A stretch of DNA of 64,000 nucleotides from Opitutia bacterium (GTDB taxonomy: Bacteria; Verrucomicrobiota; Verrucomicrobiia; Opitutales; Opitutaceae): assembly GCA_947474365.1 (NCBI GenBank), contig CANJIU010000031.1, forward strand, positions 1-64,000, read 5' to 3'. Positions 1 through 8,300 of this stretch are shown here, in pieces; within the stretch, counting starts at the first letter, position 1, and each line of letters starts with the position of its first letter. Below the pieces are notes generated by a model. It searched no databases and was not told the origin of the DNA. It saw only the letters and a program-made list of their open reading frames with translations. The position numbers and the translations under genes were made by a program.

Positions 1-1
1 G

Positions 2-118
2 GAGGCCGGGGCGCAGAGCGTCCTGGACTTGCGGTGTATCCTCATGAGTCAGCACTGGGACTTGTGCTGGGATCTCGTTTTTCAATCCGGCTACCTGGGC
101 GAGAAAACCGCCGCTTGA
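2..118 (+). pseudogene. 3' end of a probable transposase (5' part outside window)
   Basis: An open frame enters from the left edge and stops at TGA 116-118, giving 38 residues. It contains GAQSVLDLRC followed by a Trp-rich stretch (HWDLCW). A G-A-x-x-x-L-x-L-R segment followed by a Trp-rich tail resembles the C-terminus of ISKra4-type transposases as I remember them. Only the tail is visible, so whether the gene is intact cannot be judged. It could also be the end of an unrelated protein. Confidence 0.35.
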
Positions 119-169
119 ATCCAAAGGTTACTTTCCGGTCTCACACCCGCCATCACCAACCGCCGCTCT

Positions 170-213
170 TCCCCATTGACTCCCCATTGACTCCCCATTG
201 ACTCCCTATTGCC
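170..213. repeat. 11-bp tandem repeat array A (4 units)
   Basis: Three identical copies of TCCCCATTGAC are followed by one diverged copy (TCCCTATTGCC), head to tail, 44 bp in all. It lies in non-coding DNA between the transposase tail and the RAYT remnant. It matches in unit length and copy number, but not in sequence, two other arrays at 2530 and 25811. Confidence 0.9.
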
Positions 214-243
214 TCCCCGGAAGGTCCGTATCCCGCCCGGGAG

Positions 244-300
244 GGCGCGAACGGGGGGCCGAACGGGTCAGAGGGGCGCGAACGGGTCAGATTTTGGAAC
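244..300. repeat. REP-like direct repeats upstream of the RAYT remnant
   Basis: CGAACGGGTCAGA occurs at 260-272 and again at 279-291. A partial copy (CGAACGGGG) lies at 248-256 and a looser one (GGAACGGGACA) follows near 296. Short GC-rich repeats of this kind are commonly found next to RAYT (REP-associated tyrosine transposase) genes, and a RAYT N-terminus begins 85 bp downstream. The REP interpretation is inference. Confidence 0.5.
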
Positions 301-384
301 GGGACATTTCCCGCCGGACGCATCCCCGAAATTGGGGCAGGGTGGTATCGCTCCCCGCGGGCGGCCGGGATCAGAGTGCTCGTG

Positions 385-495
385 ATGGCCCGCAAACGGC
401 GCGTGGAATTCCCCGGCGCGCCTTACCACATCACTCATCGGGGAGAGTGTTCGGTCCTGGGTTTTCCCTTGCCCGGCGAGGGCAAACCTCACTGA
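385..495 (+). pseudogene. Truncated RAYT (Y1 / IS200-like) transposase, N-terminal remnant
   Basis: The ATG at 385 opens a 36-codon frame starting MARKRRVEFPGAPYHITHRG and then stopping at 493-495. This opening (basic MARK, then an E-[FY]-P-G-A-x-Y-H core and R-G) is the characteristic N-terminus of REP-associated tyrosine transposases of the Y1_Tnp family, which are normally well over 150 residues. The HUH motif and catalytic Tyr are missing here, so it is a broken 5' fragment. After HRGE the reading frame has no family resemblance, which suggests deletion or recombination. The S41 peptidase ATG follows 9 nt after its stop. Confidence 0.75.
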
Positions 496-503
496 TCGGC
501 GCA

Positions 504-1859
504 ATGCCCCGTGTTACCGTTTTGGGTATTTTTCTCCTTGGCTGGCTTGGGTGTTGTGGCCGGGCCGCGGAGCCCGGTTCCGCAATGCCACCAGCGACGG
601 CGCCGGTGGCGGTCTTCGAGGCGTTGTGCCAAGCCCTGCGAAACAACTATCCCATGTTGGAGCTGGTGGGCTGGCAGGAAGCCTGGGTGCAGGATTTTCG
701 CCGGCAGATCGAGGCGGCGCCCAATCGGGACGCGGCGATGGAGCTGATGGACGAACTGGTCTGCCGTCTCAACGATTATCATACATGGCTGACCTGGCCG
801 GGCCAGCCGCGCCGGCAGACTCCTCCCATCCGCGTCGAACCGGTGCTCGCATCGAGCAGAGGGGGACCGCGGGGTGTCTGGGATGTGCGCCCACCGCTGG
901 AGTTGCCCCCGATTGACGGCTTCGCGATCGCGGTGCTTGCAGCCCCGGCAGACTCAGAGGCCAAGACTGGCGACGAGATTCTGGAGGTGGACGGCCGTCC
1001 GGTGCAGGAAGCGCTGCAGCGGGCGTGGAGGCATGTCGTGGGTTCCTCGGCCGCCGGGAAACTGAAGGAGGCGGCGGAGTACATGCTGGCGGGTCCGCCG
1101 GGGGGCCCGGTGCAACTGCGGGTTCGCCGGCCGCGGCCTTCCGCTCCAGCCGAGGAGATCGTGGTCAGGGTGCTGCGTGGGGGCGGGCTGCGGGACAGCG
1201 TGATCGCGAGCCGCGAGGTCGGCGGGGTGCCGGTTATCCGCATTCGGCGCTGGGGCGACGCGGAAGGGGTGAAGCTGATCGAACGCTTCGACGCCGAATT
1301 GGAACGCTGGCGGACGCGGCCCGGGTTGATCATCGACGTGCGCGGCAACGGGGGAGGCAGCGACGGGATGGCGGAACAGGTGGTGGGGCGCTTCCTGCGG
1401 GCGCCGTGCATCGCGAGCATCTCGTTTCAGCGCCGCGCTCCGGGGCAGACCTTCGAGCGGATCGTGGCGACCGTCCAACCCCGCGGGCCGTGGCGTTATG
1501 AGGGCCGGGTGGCGGTCCTGACGGACGAAGGCTGCATGAGCGCCTGTGAACATTTTGTGTCCGGCATGGTGGAAGCCGGCGCCCTGGCGTGCGGGACGCC
1601 GACCAGCGGGTGCTGCGGCTGGATTCTTCCCGTGGACCTGCCTGGCGGGGCAAAATTGCACGTGGCGCGGACGTATCCGCTCCACACGGGAGGGGTGCCG
1701 TCGCCACTGCTGGGAATTCCGCCGCATCTGTGGGCACCGCGGACCTTGGCGGACGTGCGCGCGGGCCAGGACACGGCGCTTGAGGCGGCCCTGCGCTGGG
1801 TGCAGAGTTCGGAGCCGCTGCCCCTGCGGCTGCAGCCGGTGGCGCCGCTGGCGCGGTAG
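504..1859 (+). CDS. S41 family (C-terminal processing protease-like) peptidase, exported
   Basis: The protein has about 451 residues. The start chosen is ATG 504, because it gives an N-terminal hydrophobic segment (VLGIFLLGWLGCC) followed by Ala-rich sequence, i.e. a secretion signal, possibly a lipoprotein signal. The frame is open further upstream but that part is Arg-rich and overlaps the RAYT remnant. A PDZ-like segment (GDEILEVDGRPV, around residues 152-165) precedes the S41 core, which has LIIDVRGNGGG and DEGCMSACEHF. Ser346 in SAC fits the catalytic serine. The usual downstream Lys of Tsp-type enzymes is not evident: the GTPTSGCCG stretch has Cys where GKG would be. The closest relatives may therefore be tricorn/TSPc-like rather than CtpA. 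The protein probably acts in the periplasm; the substrate is unknown. Confidence 0.75.
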   Translation: MPRVTVLGIFLLGWLGCCGRAAEPGSAMPPATAPVAVFEALCQALRNNYPMLELVGWQEAWVQDFRRQIEAAPNRDAAMELMDELVCRLNDYHTWLTWPGQPRRQTPPIRVEPVLASSRGGPRGVWDVRPPLELPPIDGFAIAVLAAPADSEAKTGDEILEVDGRPVQEALQRAWRHVVGSSAAGKLKEAAEYMLAGPPGGPVQLRVRRPRPSAPAEEIVVRVLRGGGLRDSVIASREVGGVPVIRIRRWGDAEGVKLIERFDAELERWRTRPGLIIDVRGNGGGSDGMAEQVVGRFLRAPCIASISFQRRAPGQTFERIVATVQPRGPWRYEGRVAVLTDEGCMSACEHFVSGMVEAGALACGTPTSGCCGWILPVDLPGGAKLHVARTYPLHTGGVPSPLLGIPPHLWAPRTLADVRAGQDTALEAALRWVQSSEPLPLRLQPVAPLAR

Positions 1860-1990
1860 CGGGCCGAAGAACGGATCGGTCATCGGGCTCGTCCACTCCG
1901 ATGTTGACGCCCGGTTCTCACCGTCGAAAACGGTGCAACGCGCAGCACGGCGCTGCGCTCCTCCCACGCCCCCGGTAGAAACCTTACGCC

Positions 1991-2401
1991 ATGAAAGACC
2001 TCACCTCCTGCGACGGCAGAATGGGACATCGCGCCGGGAAGGGTCGGTGGCGCGAATGGGGGTGCGGTGTGATGTTGCTGGTTGTCGGCCTGGGTCTGGG
2101 ATCGGGCTGCGGGCTGACGGTCCGGAGCCAGATGCGCGGAGTCGCCTCCCAGTTGGGGATTTCGGACGAGGAGGTGAACGGCGTGATGCGCGAGGCGGTG
2201 GCGCGCCACGGCAAGGATGTCGGATGGGTTTTCGCGAAGAAGACCGACACGTCGATTGCCATCTACTTCGGCTACACCTCCGGCACGGTCGTTCATTTTC
2301 GTCGCGTGGGTGACCGCTGGATGGAAGACCCGGCGTCCCAGACCTCGTGGAAAGCGCCGGAAAAAATGCCGGATCCCCCGGGGACCCAGCCGAACTATTA
2401 G
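1991..2401 (+). CDS. Small putative lipoprotein of unknown function
   Basis: The protein has 136 residues from ATG 1991. A hydrophobic stretch (MLLVVGLGLGSGC) ends in a lipobox-like LGSGC at Cys40, so a later start at 2021 or 2072 would give a more normal signal-peptide length. The mature part is about 95 residues, polar, with no family I recognise. It contains a mixed helix/strand region (ISDEEVNGVMREAVARHG, then a short Tyr-rich strand segment) and a Pro-rich end. It stands alone, with 131 bp to the peptidase upstream and a long repeat-bearing gap downstream. Confidence 0.55.
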   Translation: MKDLTSCDGRMGHRAGKGRWREWGCGVMLLVVGLGLGSGCGLTVRSQMRGVASQLGISDEEVNGVMREAVARHGKDVGWVFAKKTDTSIAIYFGYTSGTVVHFRRVGDRWMEDPASQTSWKAPEKMPDPPGTQPNY

Positions 2402-2529
2402 CATTCGCATCGTGGGACGATGTACCGTGAGGGTGAGCGTTTTCGCCAGCGGGCTTTGCCCCAGCGTGAGGGAGTGAACGAGATCTGAAGCGCGCAAGAA
2501 GGACGCATAGACCAGCACAGGACGTAGGG

Positions 2530-2573
2530 TACGGGATGCCTACAGGATCCGTACAGGATGGGTACAGGATGCC
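2530..2573. repeat. 11-bp tandem repeat array B (4 units)
   Basis: The four units are TACGGGATGCC, TACAGGATCCG, TACAGGATGGG and TACAGGATGCC, directly abutting, 44 bp in total. The common core is TACAGGAT. The array lies 130 bp after the lipoprotein gene in non-coding DNA. It has the same unit length and copy number as arrays A and C but a different sequence. Confidence 0.88.
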
Positions 2574-2859
2574 GGCTGCTCACTCCCACTGGGGTTGAGG
2601 GGGTGGGCCCGGCGTGTGACCCTCCAAAAACACGGTCCTCCCTCACCCTGATGGCAAAAATCGGTCGTAACGCCGCCCACAGCGGCCTGCCGGGCCAAAT
2701 CGGCAGAATCGATTGCCGGCAGTACGGCGACACGACGGTCGGGAGCAAGGTTCCCGCGTTTGCGAAATCGTGGTCGACCAAACCGGCGGCCCTTCGTGCC
2801 CGCATGAAGGCTGCCTCGGCCTGCGCTGATTCGGCCTAAGCCTCAACCATGGAGAAGAA

Positions 2860-3078
2860 AACCACGGATGGACACGAACGGACACGGATCCAGAGACGAG
2901 AACCAGCCACCGTTGGAAATCCGGAACGCCACCGAACGGTGACCGCCAAGAATCCGCACGCACCAGCACGGCTTGCTCTGAGCATCCGTGTTTATTCGGG
3001 TCCATCCGTGGTTCAAATGAATCGTCCCGGCTCGGCTATAGCCCTGCAAATGGAAACCACGAATGGACCCGAACCCAA
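2860..3078. repeat. Dispersed ACCACGGATGGACACG-type repeat, three copies, one inverted
   Basis: Copy 1 at 2860-2885 reads AACCACGGATGGACACGAAC and continues GGACACGGA. Copy 2 at 2983-3013 is the reverse complement type, ending TCCATCCGTGGTTC. Copy 3 at 3053-3078 reads GAAACCACGAATGGACCCGA. Copies 1 and 2 form inverted arms around about 100 bp, like a miniature mobile element or a folded RNA. Similar phrases are, from memory, frequent in Verrucomicrobiota and Planctomycetota intergenic DNA. Confidence 0.65.
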
Positions 3079-3230
3079 AGAGAGGCTTCCCGGATTTTTC
3101 TATGGGTCGCGAGGCCTTCGCCTGGCGGGTGAGTGAGCATGAAGGCCAACCAACAGGTTCTTCTTTCTGCGATCTCTGCGGTTAAATTGCTGAATCTTGG
3201 CTTAAAGGAGTTCGAGTTCTCCGTTGCACC

Positions 3231-4286
3231 GTGGGCCCCGGAAATGGGATTTTGGTGACGAACCGATCCCTGATGGCGTCGAATTCCCAGATCCTGTCCG
3301 AAGACGGCCCGAGTAAAACCCTCCGGCCGCCATTCGCCCGGACAGCGGCCACGCTTCTGGCTTCGCTGGGTCTCGGGCTGGCCCTCTGGCTTGCGCTGCT
3401 CAAGTGGCGTAGTCTCCCCTGCATCGGCGGGGGCTGTGAACAGGTGATTCACAGCCGTTTTGGCGCGGTGTTCGGAGTGCCGGTCGGCGCCTTTGGCGCG
3501 GCAGCTTGGGGCGCGCTCTTTTTTCCCTCGAGCAGACGGTTGCGGACGTGGTGGCACGGGGTGCTCGCGCTCGGCGCACTCGGATTCATGGTGGTGCAGT
3601 TCGGCGTGCTCCGGGCGTTTTGTCCGTATTGCACTGCACACGCGGCGGCGGCGATCATGGCCTGGCCGCGACGGGCGGTGCGCCCGGCGTGGTGGGGGCT
3701 CGCGCTTGGCGTAGCGTTGGCGGTGGGCGGTCACGGGATTGCCGTCCGTGCCGCCGAGATCCGTGCGACTGCCGCCGGCCGGCCGGCCGAACTCGCGGCG
3801 GGAACGGATGCGTTCACTCCGCTCGACGACCACCGGCCAGTCGCGGGGACACGGCCCGTGCTTGTGCTGAGCGTGACGTGTCCGGCGTGTCTGGATTTGC
3901 TCGCTGCCGTGACGAATGCGACGTGGCCGGCGGGAAAAATTGGCCCGGCGATTTACGTGAAGTCGGGCGCGAACGATCGCATGCTCGCGGCGACGTGGCT
4001 GGCGGCCTGTGCGGAGACCAACGGCAGTTCGCCGCGGGATCGTTTCATGGCTGTCACGGCCATGCTGGTCGCCCAAAGGGAACTCGTCGCGGGCGACCCG
4101 GGTGCCGCCGAGGCGTGGCTCGCGGGGATCTTTCATCCCACGGACGCGGCGCGGCGCACCGCGGAGGCGCAGCTGCAGCGACAGGCGGCGCGGTTGGCCG
4201 CAGCGGGAGTGGCGACGACGCCGCTGCTGTGGCCGGTCACCGGAGCGACGCGCGTCAACGTGTCGCCCGCTGATCTATGGCGGTAG
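3231..4286 (+). CDS. Vitamin K epoxide reductase (VKOR) family protein with thioredoxin-like C-terminal part
   Basis: The protein has 351 residues from GTG 3231; ATG 3273 is an equally possible start and neither has a well-spaced ribosome binding site. Residues 40-170 hold four or more hydrophobic segments with VKOR hallmarks: the loop cysteines Cys64 and Cys69 (CIGGGC), a Ser and FGVPVGAFG segment, and the active-site CPYC at 131-134. After the membrane part, residues 205-351 include a thioredoxin-type VTCPAC (217-220). Bacterial VKORs reoxidise periplasmic thiol oxidases using quinone, so the protein probably drives disulfide formation. The fused CPAC domain would be its partner oxidase. 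The DUF1573 gene starts 45 bp downstream and may be co-transcribed. Confidence 0.8.
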   Translation: MGPGNGILVTNRSLMASNSQILSEDGPSKTLRPPFARTAATLLASLGLGLALWLALLKWRSLPCIGGGCEQVIHSRFGAVFGVPVGAFGAAAWGALFFPSSRRLRTWWHGVLALGALGFMVVQFGVLRAFCPYCTAHAAAAIMAWPRRAVRPAWWGLALGVALAVGGHGIAVRAAEIRATAAGRPAELAAGTDAFTPLDDHRPVAGTRPVLVLSVTCPACLDLLAAVTNATWPAGKIGPAIYVKSGANDRMLAATWLAACAETNGSSPRDRFMAVTAMLVAQRELVAGDPGAAEAWLAGIFHPTDAARRTAEAQLQRQAARLAAAGVATTPLLWPVTGATRVNVSPADLWR

Positions 4287-4331
4287 TGTTTCCGACTGGC
4301 CAGCGGACCTGCCGGCGGCGAAAGTTCCGCG

Positions 4332-5282
4332 ATGCAATTGCGCGCAGTTTTTACCAGCTGTTTTCTCGCTGCCGTCGCGTGGGCGGGTCCGGTGCGATTC
4401 GATCCGACCGAGGTGGATTTTGGCACCAAGGGCCAAAATCTCCATCTTGAGGCGGTGGTGAAACTCACCAACACCTCGGACCGGGAAGTGCAGGTCCTGA
4501 GTGTCTCGAGCGATTGTTCGTGCACGGCGGGCGACCCGAAGCAGCGGAAATTGGCGCCGGGCGAGTCGACGACGATGACGATCGGGATGGAGACGCGGTT
4601 GTACCAGGGAGCGATTACGCGCCGGCTGACGGTGTTCACGTCGGCGGGCTCGGATGAACTGCGGGTGAAGGCGATGGTCCGGGCCTTTGAAAATTGGGAG
4701 GTCGTGCCGTCTCCGGTGATGCTGCCGACCAGTCTGCGCAACCAGGAGGCGTCGACGGTGGTGAACGCCAATTATCTCGGGACGGAGGACATCACGGTGC
4801 TCGGCGCCGCGACCAATCAGGCGTGGTTACGCGCGGAATTCAACCTGGAGAAAGGGCGCAAGGGCGGGAGCGTGCTGCTGCGCAAACTGGCGCCCGCGCC
4901 GGCGGGTACGCACCAGGCCGAGCTGACGTTGAAGACCAACGATCCGAAGCTGCCCAATCTCGTGATGAAGGTCTTCGTGCCGGTGGTGTCGGCGGCGAAG
5001 GTCGCGCCCAATCCGGTCATCCTGCCGACGGTGGTCTCGGGCACACCCTCGACCCGCGAGGTGATTGTGAGCGGATGGGAAGAGGCGACGGCACCGGTGG
5101 CGAAACTCCCGCTTGGCGCGGTGGAGCCGAAGGGCCGGATGCCCAACGGCGATTATGTTTTCGTCGTGTCGATGACCCCGGCGGCGGCGGGGATGAGCAC
5201 GCAAATGCTCCAGCTGAGCGTGGACCCGAACACCGTGCTGATCGAGGTGCCGGTGATATTGAAGGCGGACGCAAAACCGTAG
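4332..5282 (+). CDS. DUF1573 domain-containing exported protein
   Basis: The protein has 316 residues. It has a signal peptide (MQLRAVFTSCFLAAVAWA) and then an Ig-like DUF1573 domain at about residues 22-110 with the family pattern: VDFGTKGQ, N-T-S-D, SSDCSCTAGD, and a L-x-P-G-E turn. A second and third strand-rich repeat follow (residues 115-210 and 215-316). DUF1573 proteins are exported beta-sandwich proteins of uncertain function, common in Bacteroidota, Planctomycetota and Verrucomicrobiota. The paired Cys (CSC) would be a plausible substrate of the VKOR upstream. It converges with the giant DUF11 gene, only 30 bp apart. Confidence 0.8.
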   Translation: MQLRAVFTSCFLAAVAWAGPVRFDPTEVDFGTKGQNLHLEAVVKLTNTSDREVQVLSVSSDCSCTAGDPKQRKLAPGESTTMTIGMETRLYQGAITRRLTVFTSAGSDELRVKAMVRAFENWEVVPSPVMLPTSLRNQEASTVVNANYLGTEDITVLGAATNQAWLRAEFNLEKGRKGGSVLLRKLAPAPAGTHQAELTLKTNDPKLPNLVMKVFVPVVSAAKVAPNPVILPTVVSGTPSTREVIVSGWEEATAPVAKLPLGAVEPKGRMPNGDYVFVVSMTPAAAGMSTQMLQLSVDPNTVLIEVPVILKADAKP

Positions 5283-5312
5283 AACGCAGGACGGCGTCGC
5301 CGGTGTCGGCGG

Positions 5313-8300
5313 TCAGTTTTCGACTTTGACGGCGAAGGTGACGGTGCCGGTGCCACCGGAGGCGAGCGTGCCGGCGAACGTCCAGCGGAGGTTGCCCTTG
5401 GTGTTGGCGGCGGGCTGGGTGATGGCGCAGCCCGTCAAATCGTTCGGGAGCGTGCCGTTGGTGGCGCTGACGAAAAGACTGTAGGCGGGCACCACGTCAA
5501 AGATCACGATGTTGGAAAGCGGGCCGGCGCCATTGTTCGTGTACGTCAGCGTGTAGGTGACGGTATCGCCGGGATTGGCCGTGGATTTGTCGACGGTCTT
5601 CACGAGGTCGAGTCCGGAGGTGGCGCTGGCGCCCACCGTGGTGATGTCGTTGTGCGTGTAGCTTTGCGAAAGCGCCGGGCTGGCGTTGTCGTAGGTGAAG
5701 CCGGCGGTGACGACAATCGCGTTGCGGGCGTTGAGCGGGGCGCCGACCGGCGTGAAGTCTTTGATGATGAGGTGAACTTTCTGACCCTCGGTGACGGTGA
5801 TGCCGGTGGCCGTGACTCCGGTGCCGCCGATGACGGGTTCGCCGGCGTCGACCTCACCGTTGCCGTTGAGATCCTGATAAACGACGTTGTTCCAGGAGCC
5901 CGCCGCCACACCGGTGCCGATGGTGTTGGCGGTTGAAAAGGTGACGGTGCCTCCCGTGGCGGCGAGGAAGGTGTGGGCGTAGCTGACGGTGGAACCGGGG
6001 AGCGTAGATTGCTGGCCGTCGGTGAGAAAGGCGTTGGGCGTGACGTCGCCGAAGTTCACCCCGGTGTAGACGGTGTCGGTCACGTTCGTGAAGACCGTGC
6101 GATCATTGGTGCGGTCATAGGTGCCGGCCGTCGTGCCGACGGTGCCGCCGGTGGAGATGTGACCGGGGCGGTTGGTTTCGACCACGCGGAGCGAAGCGTT
6201 GCCGAGGGAATTGGCGACCCAGAGGGTGTAGTTGCCGGAGCCGTCGGTGACCGCGGTGTCGTGGGTGGTGGTGCCGGCGCTGTTGGTGAGGCGGACCGTG
6301 ACACCGGAAAGGCCGGTTTCGGTGCCGTCGCGCACGCCGTTATTCGCCGTGCCGGCGCCGGTGCCGGAGTCCTTGAATACCGTGCCGGAGAGTTTGCCGC
6401 CGTGCCAGAGGCCGAAGTTGATGTTGTTGAGAGTCGCGACCGAAACGCTGACCGTGCGGCTGCCCGTATCCGCCTCGGTGCCGATCCAGCCGGAGGGACG
6501 CCCGGGCGTGACGTCGGCGAGCGTGTTGTTGGTGTCGACAATGATGGTGTAGTCGCCGGGACTCACGCCGGTGAAGGCGTAGGCGCCGGTGGAGGAATCC
6601 ACGGCGACGGCGGAGATCGCGACGGTGGGCGCGGAGTTGAGGATCAATTTCGCGTAGACGGTGGAGCCGATGCCGCCTTCGGTGGTGGCCCGCGCGAAGC
6701 TGTGATCGGCGTCGTTGTAGACGAAGCCGCGCACCTCGGAGTCGGAGGTGACGTAGGGCGCGGCGCGATCGAGCGAGTAGTTGTTGGTCGTGTCGGTGCC
6801 GTTCTGGTTGAAGAGGCTGCCCTCCACCTCGCCGACCAGCGCGAGGTTGGCGGCGTCGAGGCCGGGACCGGCGATGGTGGTGGCGGTGACGGTGACAACG
6901 GCGCTGGCGTTTTTCGCGAGGGTGCCGATCACGAGGGAGCTGTAGGGCGCGACGGCGGTGGTGGCGGCCGTGCCGCCGGTCCCGGGGGTGGTGAGGCTCG
7001 CGGAGACGCTCGCCCAGTGCGTACCGACGGTGGGGATACGAAACGTGATGCGGTTGGCGGTCGAACCGGTGTCGCCGTTGTTGGTGATCGTGTAGGTGAA
7101 GACGAAGGTGTAGGGCGCGGGCGGATTGGGTTGAACCTGCACGGAGGCGGGAAAGACGGTGAGGTCGAGATCGGGGGTCGCGGGATTGAGGCTGGCGGTG
7201 CTCACGGGGGCGGTGAGCGCCGCGCCCCCGCACGTGCTTTCGAACTGGAGGTTGACGGAGACGTCACTGTTGAGCGTGGCGGGGAGCGCGGGATCGAGGG
7301 CGTTGGCGGTGGTCTCGGGCATGGCGAAACCGGCGATCGTCGCCATCGTGGCGGTGTTCGGGTTCGCCGCGGCGTCAAACTGCGATCGTTGTATCAGGTA
7401 AAGAGTGACGATCGCGGTCTGCGCATTGAGCATCACGTTCGCCGCATTGGTAAACGTGAAGGTGTAGGTGGGGTGGCTGCCGGTGACGGTGACACCGGTG
7501 TACCCACCCGTCCCGGTGGCGGCAGCGGCGACCGATGAGTCGTAGTCCATGGTCGTCGGCAGCGTGAGCGTGAAGGCGACGTTCTTCGCGGGGCCGCCGC
7601 CGTTGGTCAGCGTGATGACGTGTTTGATCCGGCCGTTGTCGACCGTCGGGCTGCTCGTCGTGGTCACCTGGGTGATCGAACCGCCGCCGGAGCCGCCGAA
7701 ACTGGGGACCATGTTGACGCGAGCGGTATCGCTGTTGGTCGTGGGGGTGGTGAGGTTGGAGGCGGTGGTGGCGCCGTTGTTCACGCAGCCCCACGTGACG
7801 GTGGTGGTGTTGAGGGCGTTGACGCAGGTACCGCCCAACGTCTCGGTCACGTAATAGGTGTAGGTGGTGGACGCCGGGATGTCGGGCAACGTCAGCGGGG
7901 AGTTGTGGGAAATCGTGGTCGAGGCCAAACCGTCGCCCTGGATTACCGCACTGCCGCCGGAGCCGGCGAAGACATCGACGAGGCGGACGTTCCGGGCGAC
8001 GAGGTTGCCGGAGTTGGCGATGACGATCTTCCACTCGACGACGTTGCCGGTGGAGGCGTAGGTGGTCTTGCCGTAGGTGCCGGTGCCAAGGGCGCCGCCG
8101 ACGGTCGTGCGGTTGAGACCGTTCTGCGTGAGCACGATGGTGGGTTTCTGCACCGATACGGTGTAAGGCGTGCCGGGGGACGTGTAGGCGTCGCCGCAGA
8201 CGGACTTGAAGGTGCCGGACGCGGTGACGTTGGGGGTGGTGCCGTTGGAGACTTCGGAGGCCGTGATGTCGAATCGGATCCGGACGGTGTGATTGGCGCC

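Larger units (their letters stand above)
2402..3230. other. Gene-poor intergenic stretch with repeats
   Basis: About 830 bp without a convincing gene. The short open frames here lack recognisable motifs and consistent codon use. The stretch contains the 11-bp array B, three copies of a dispersed repeat of the type ACCACGGATGGACACGAA in both orientations, and a segment reading TTCTTTCTGCGATCTCTGCG at 3161-3180, which looks like another dispersed intergenic sequence. Confidence 0.6.

Noticed and set aside
63..503. A longer version of the S41 peptidase starting at 198
   Set aside because: The extra residues are Arg-rich, overlap the RAYT remnant and would bury the signal peptide; ATG 504 is the sensible start.
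2558..2839. A 93-codon frame in the repeat-rich gap
   Set aside because: No motif, no ribosome binding site, and it runs through array B; its composition is unlike that of the neighbouring genes.
3036..4136. A 366-residue minus-strand frame opposite the VKOR gene
   Set aside because: Arg/His/Pro-rich with no domain, and it covers a clear VKOR coding sequence with its CPYC motif.
5973..7538. Long plus-strand open frames opposite the giant DUF11 gene (also 12498-15065, 17577-19748, 20567-22096)
   Set aside because: They are antisense to well-supported surface-protein genes, are Gly/Arg/Val/Asp-rich shadows of the GC-rich repeats, and have no recognisable motifs.
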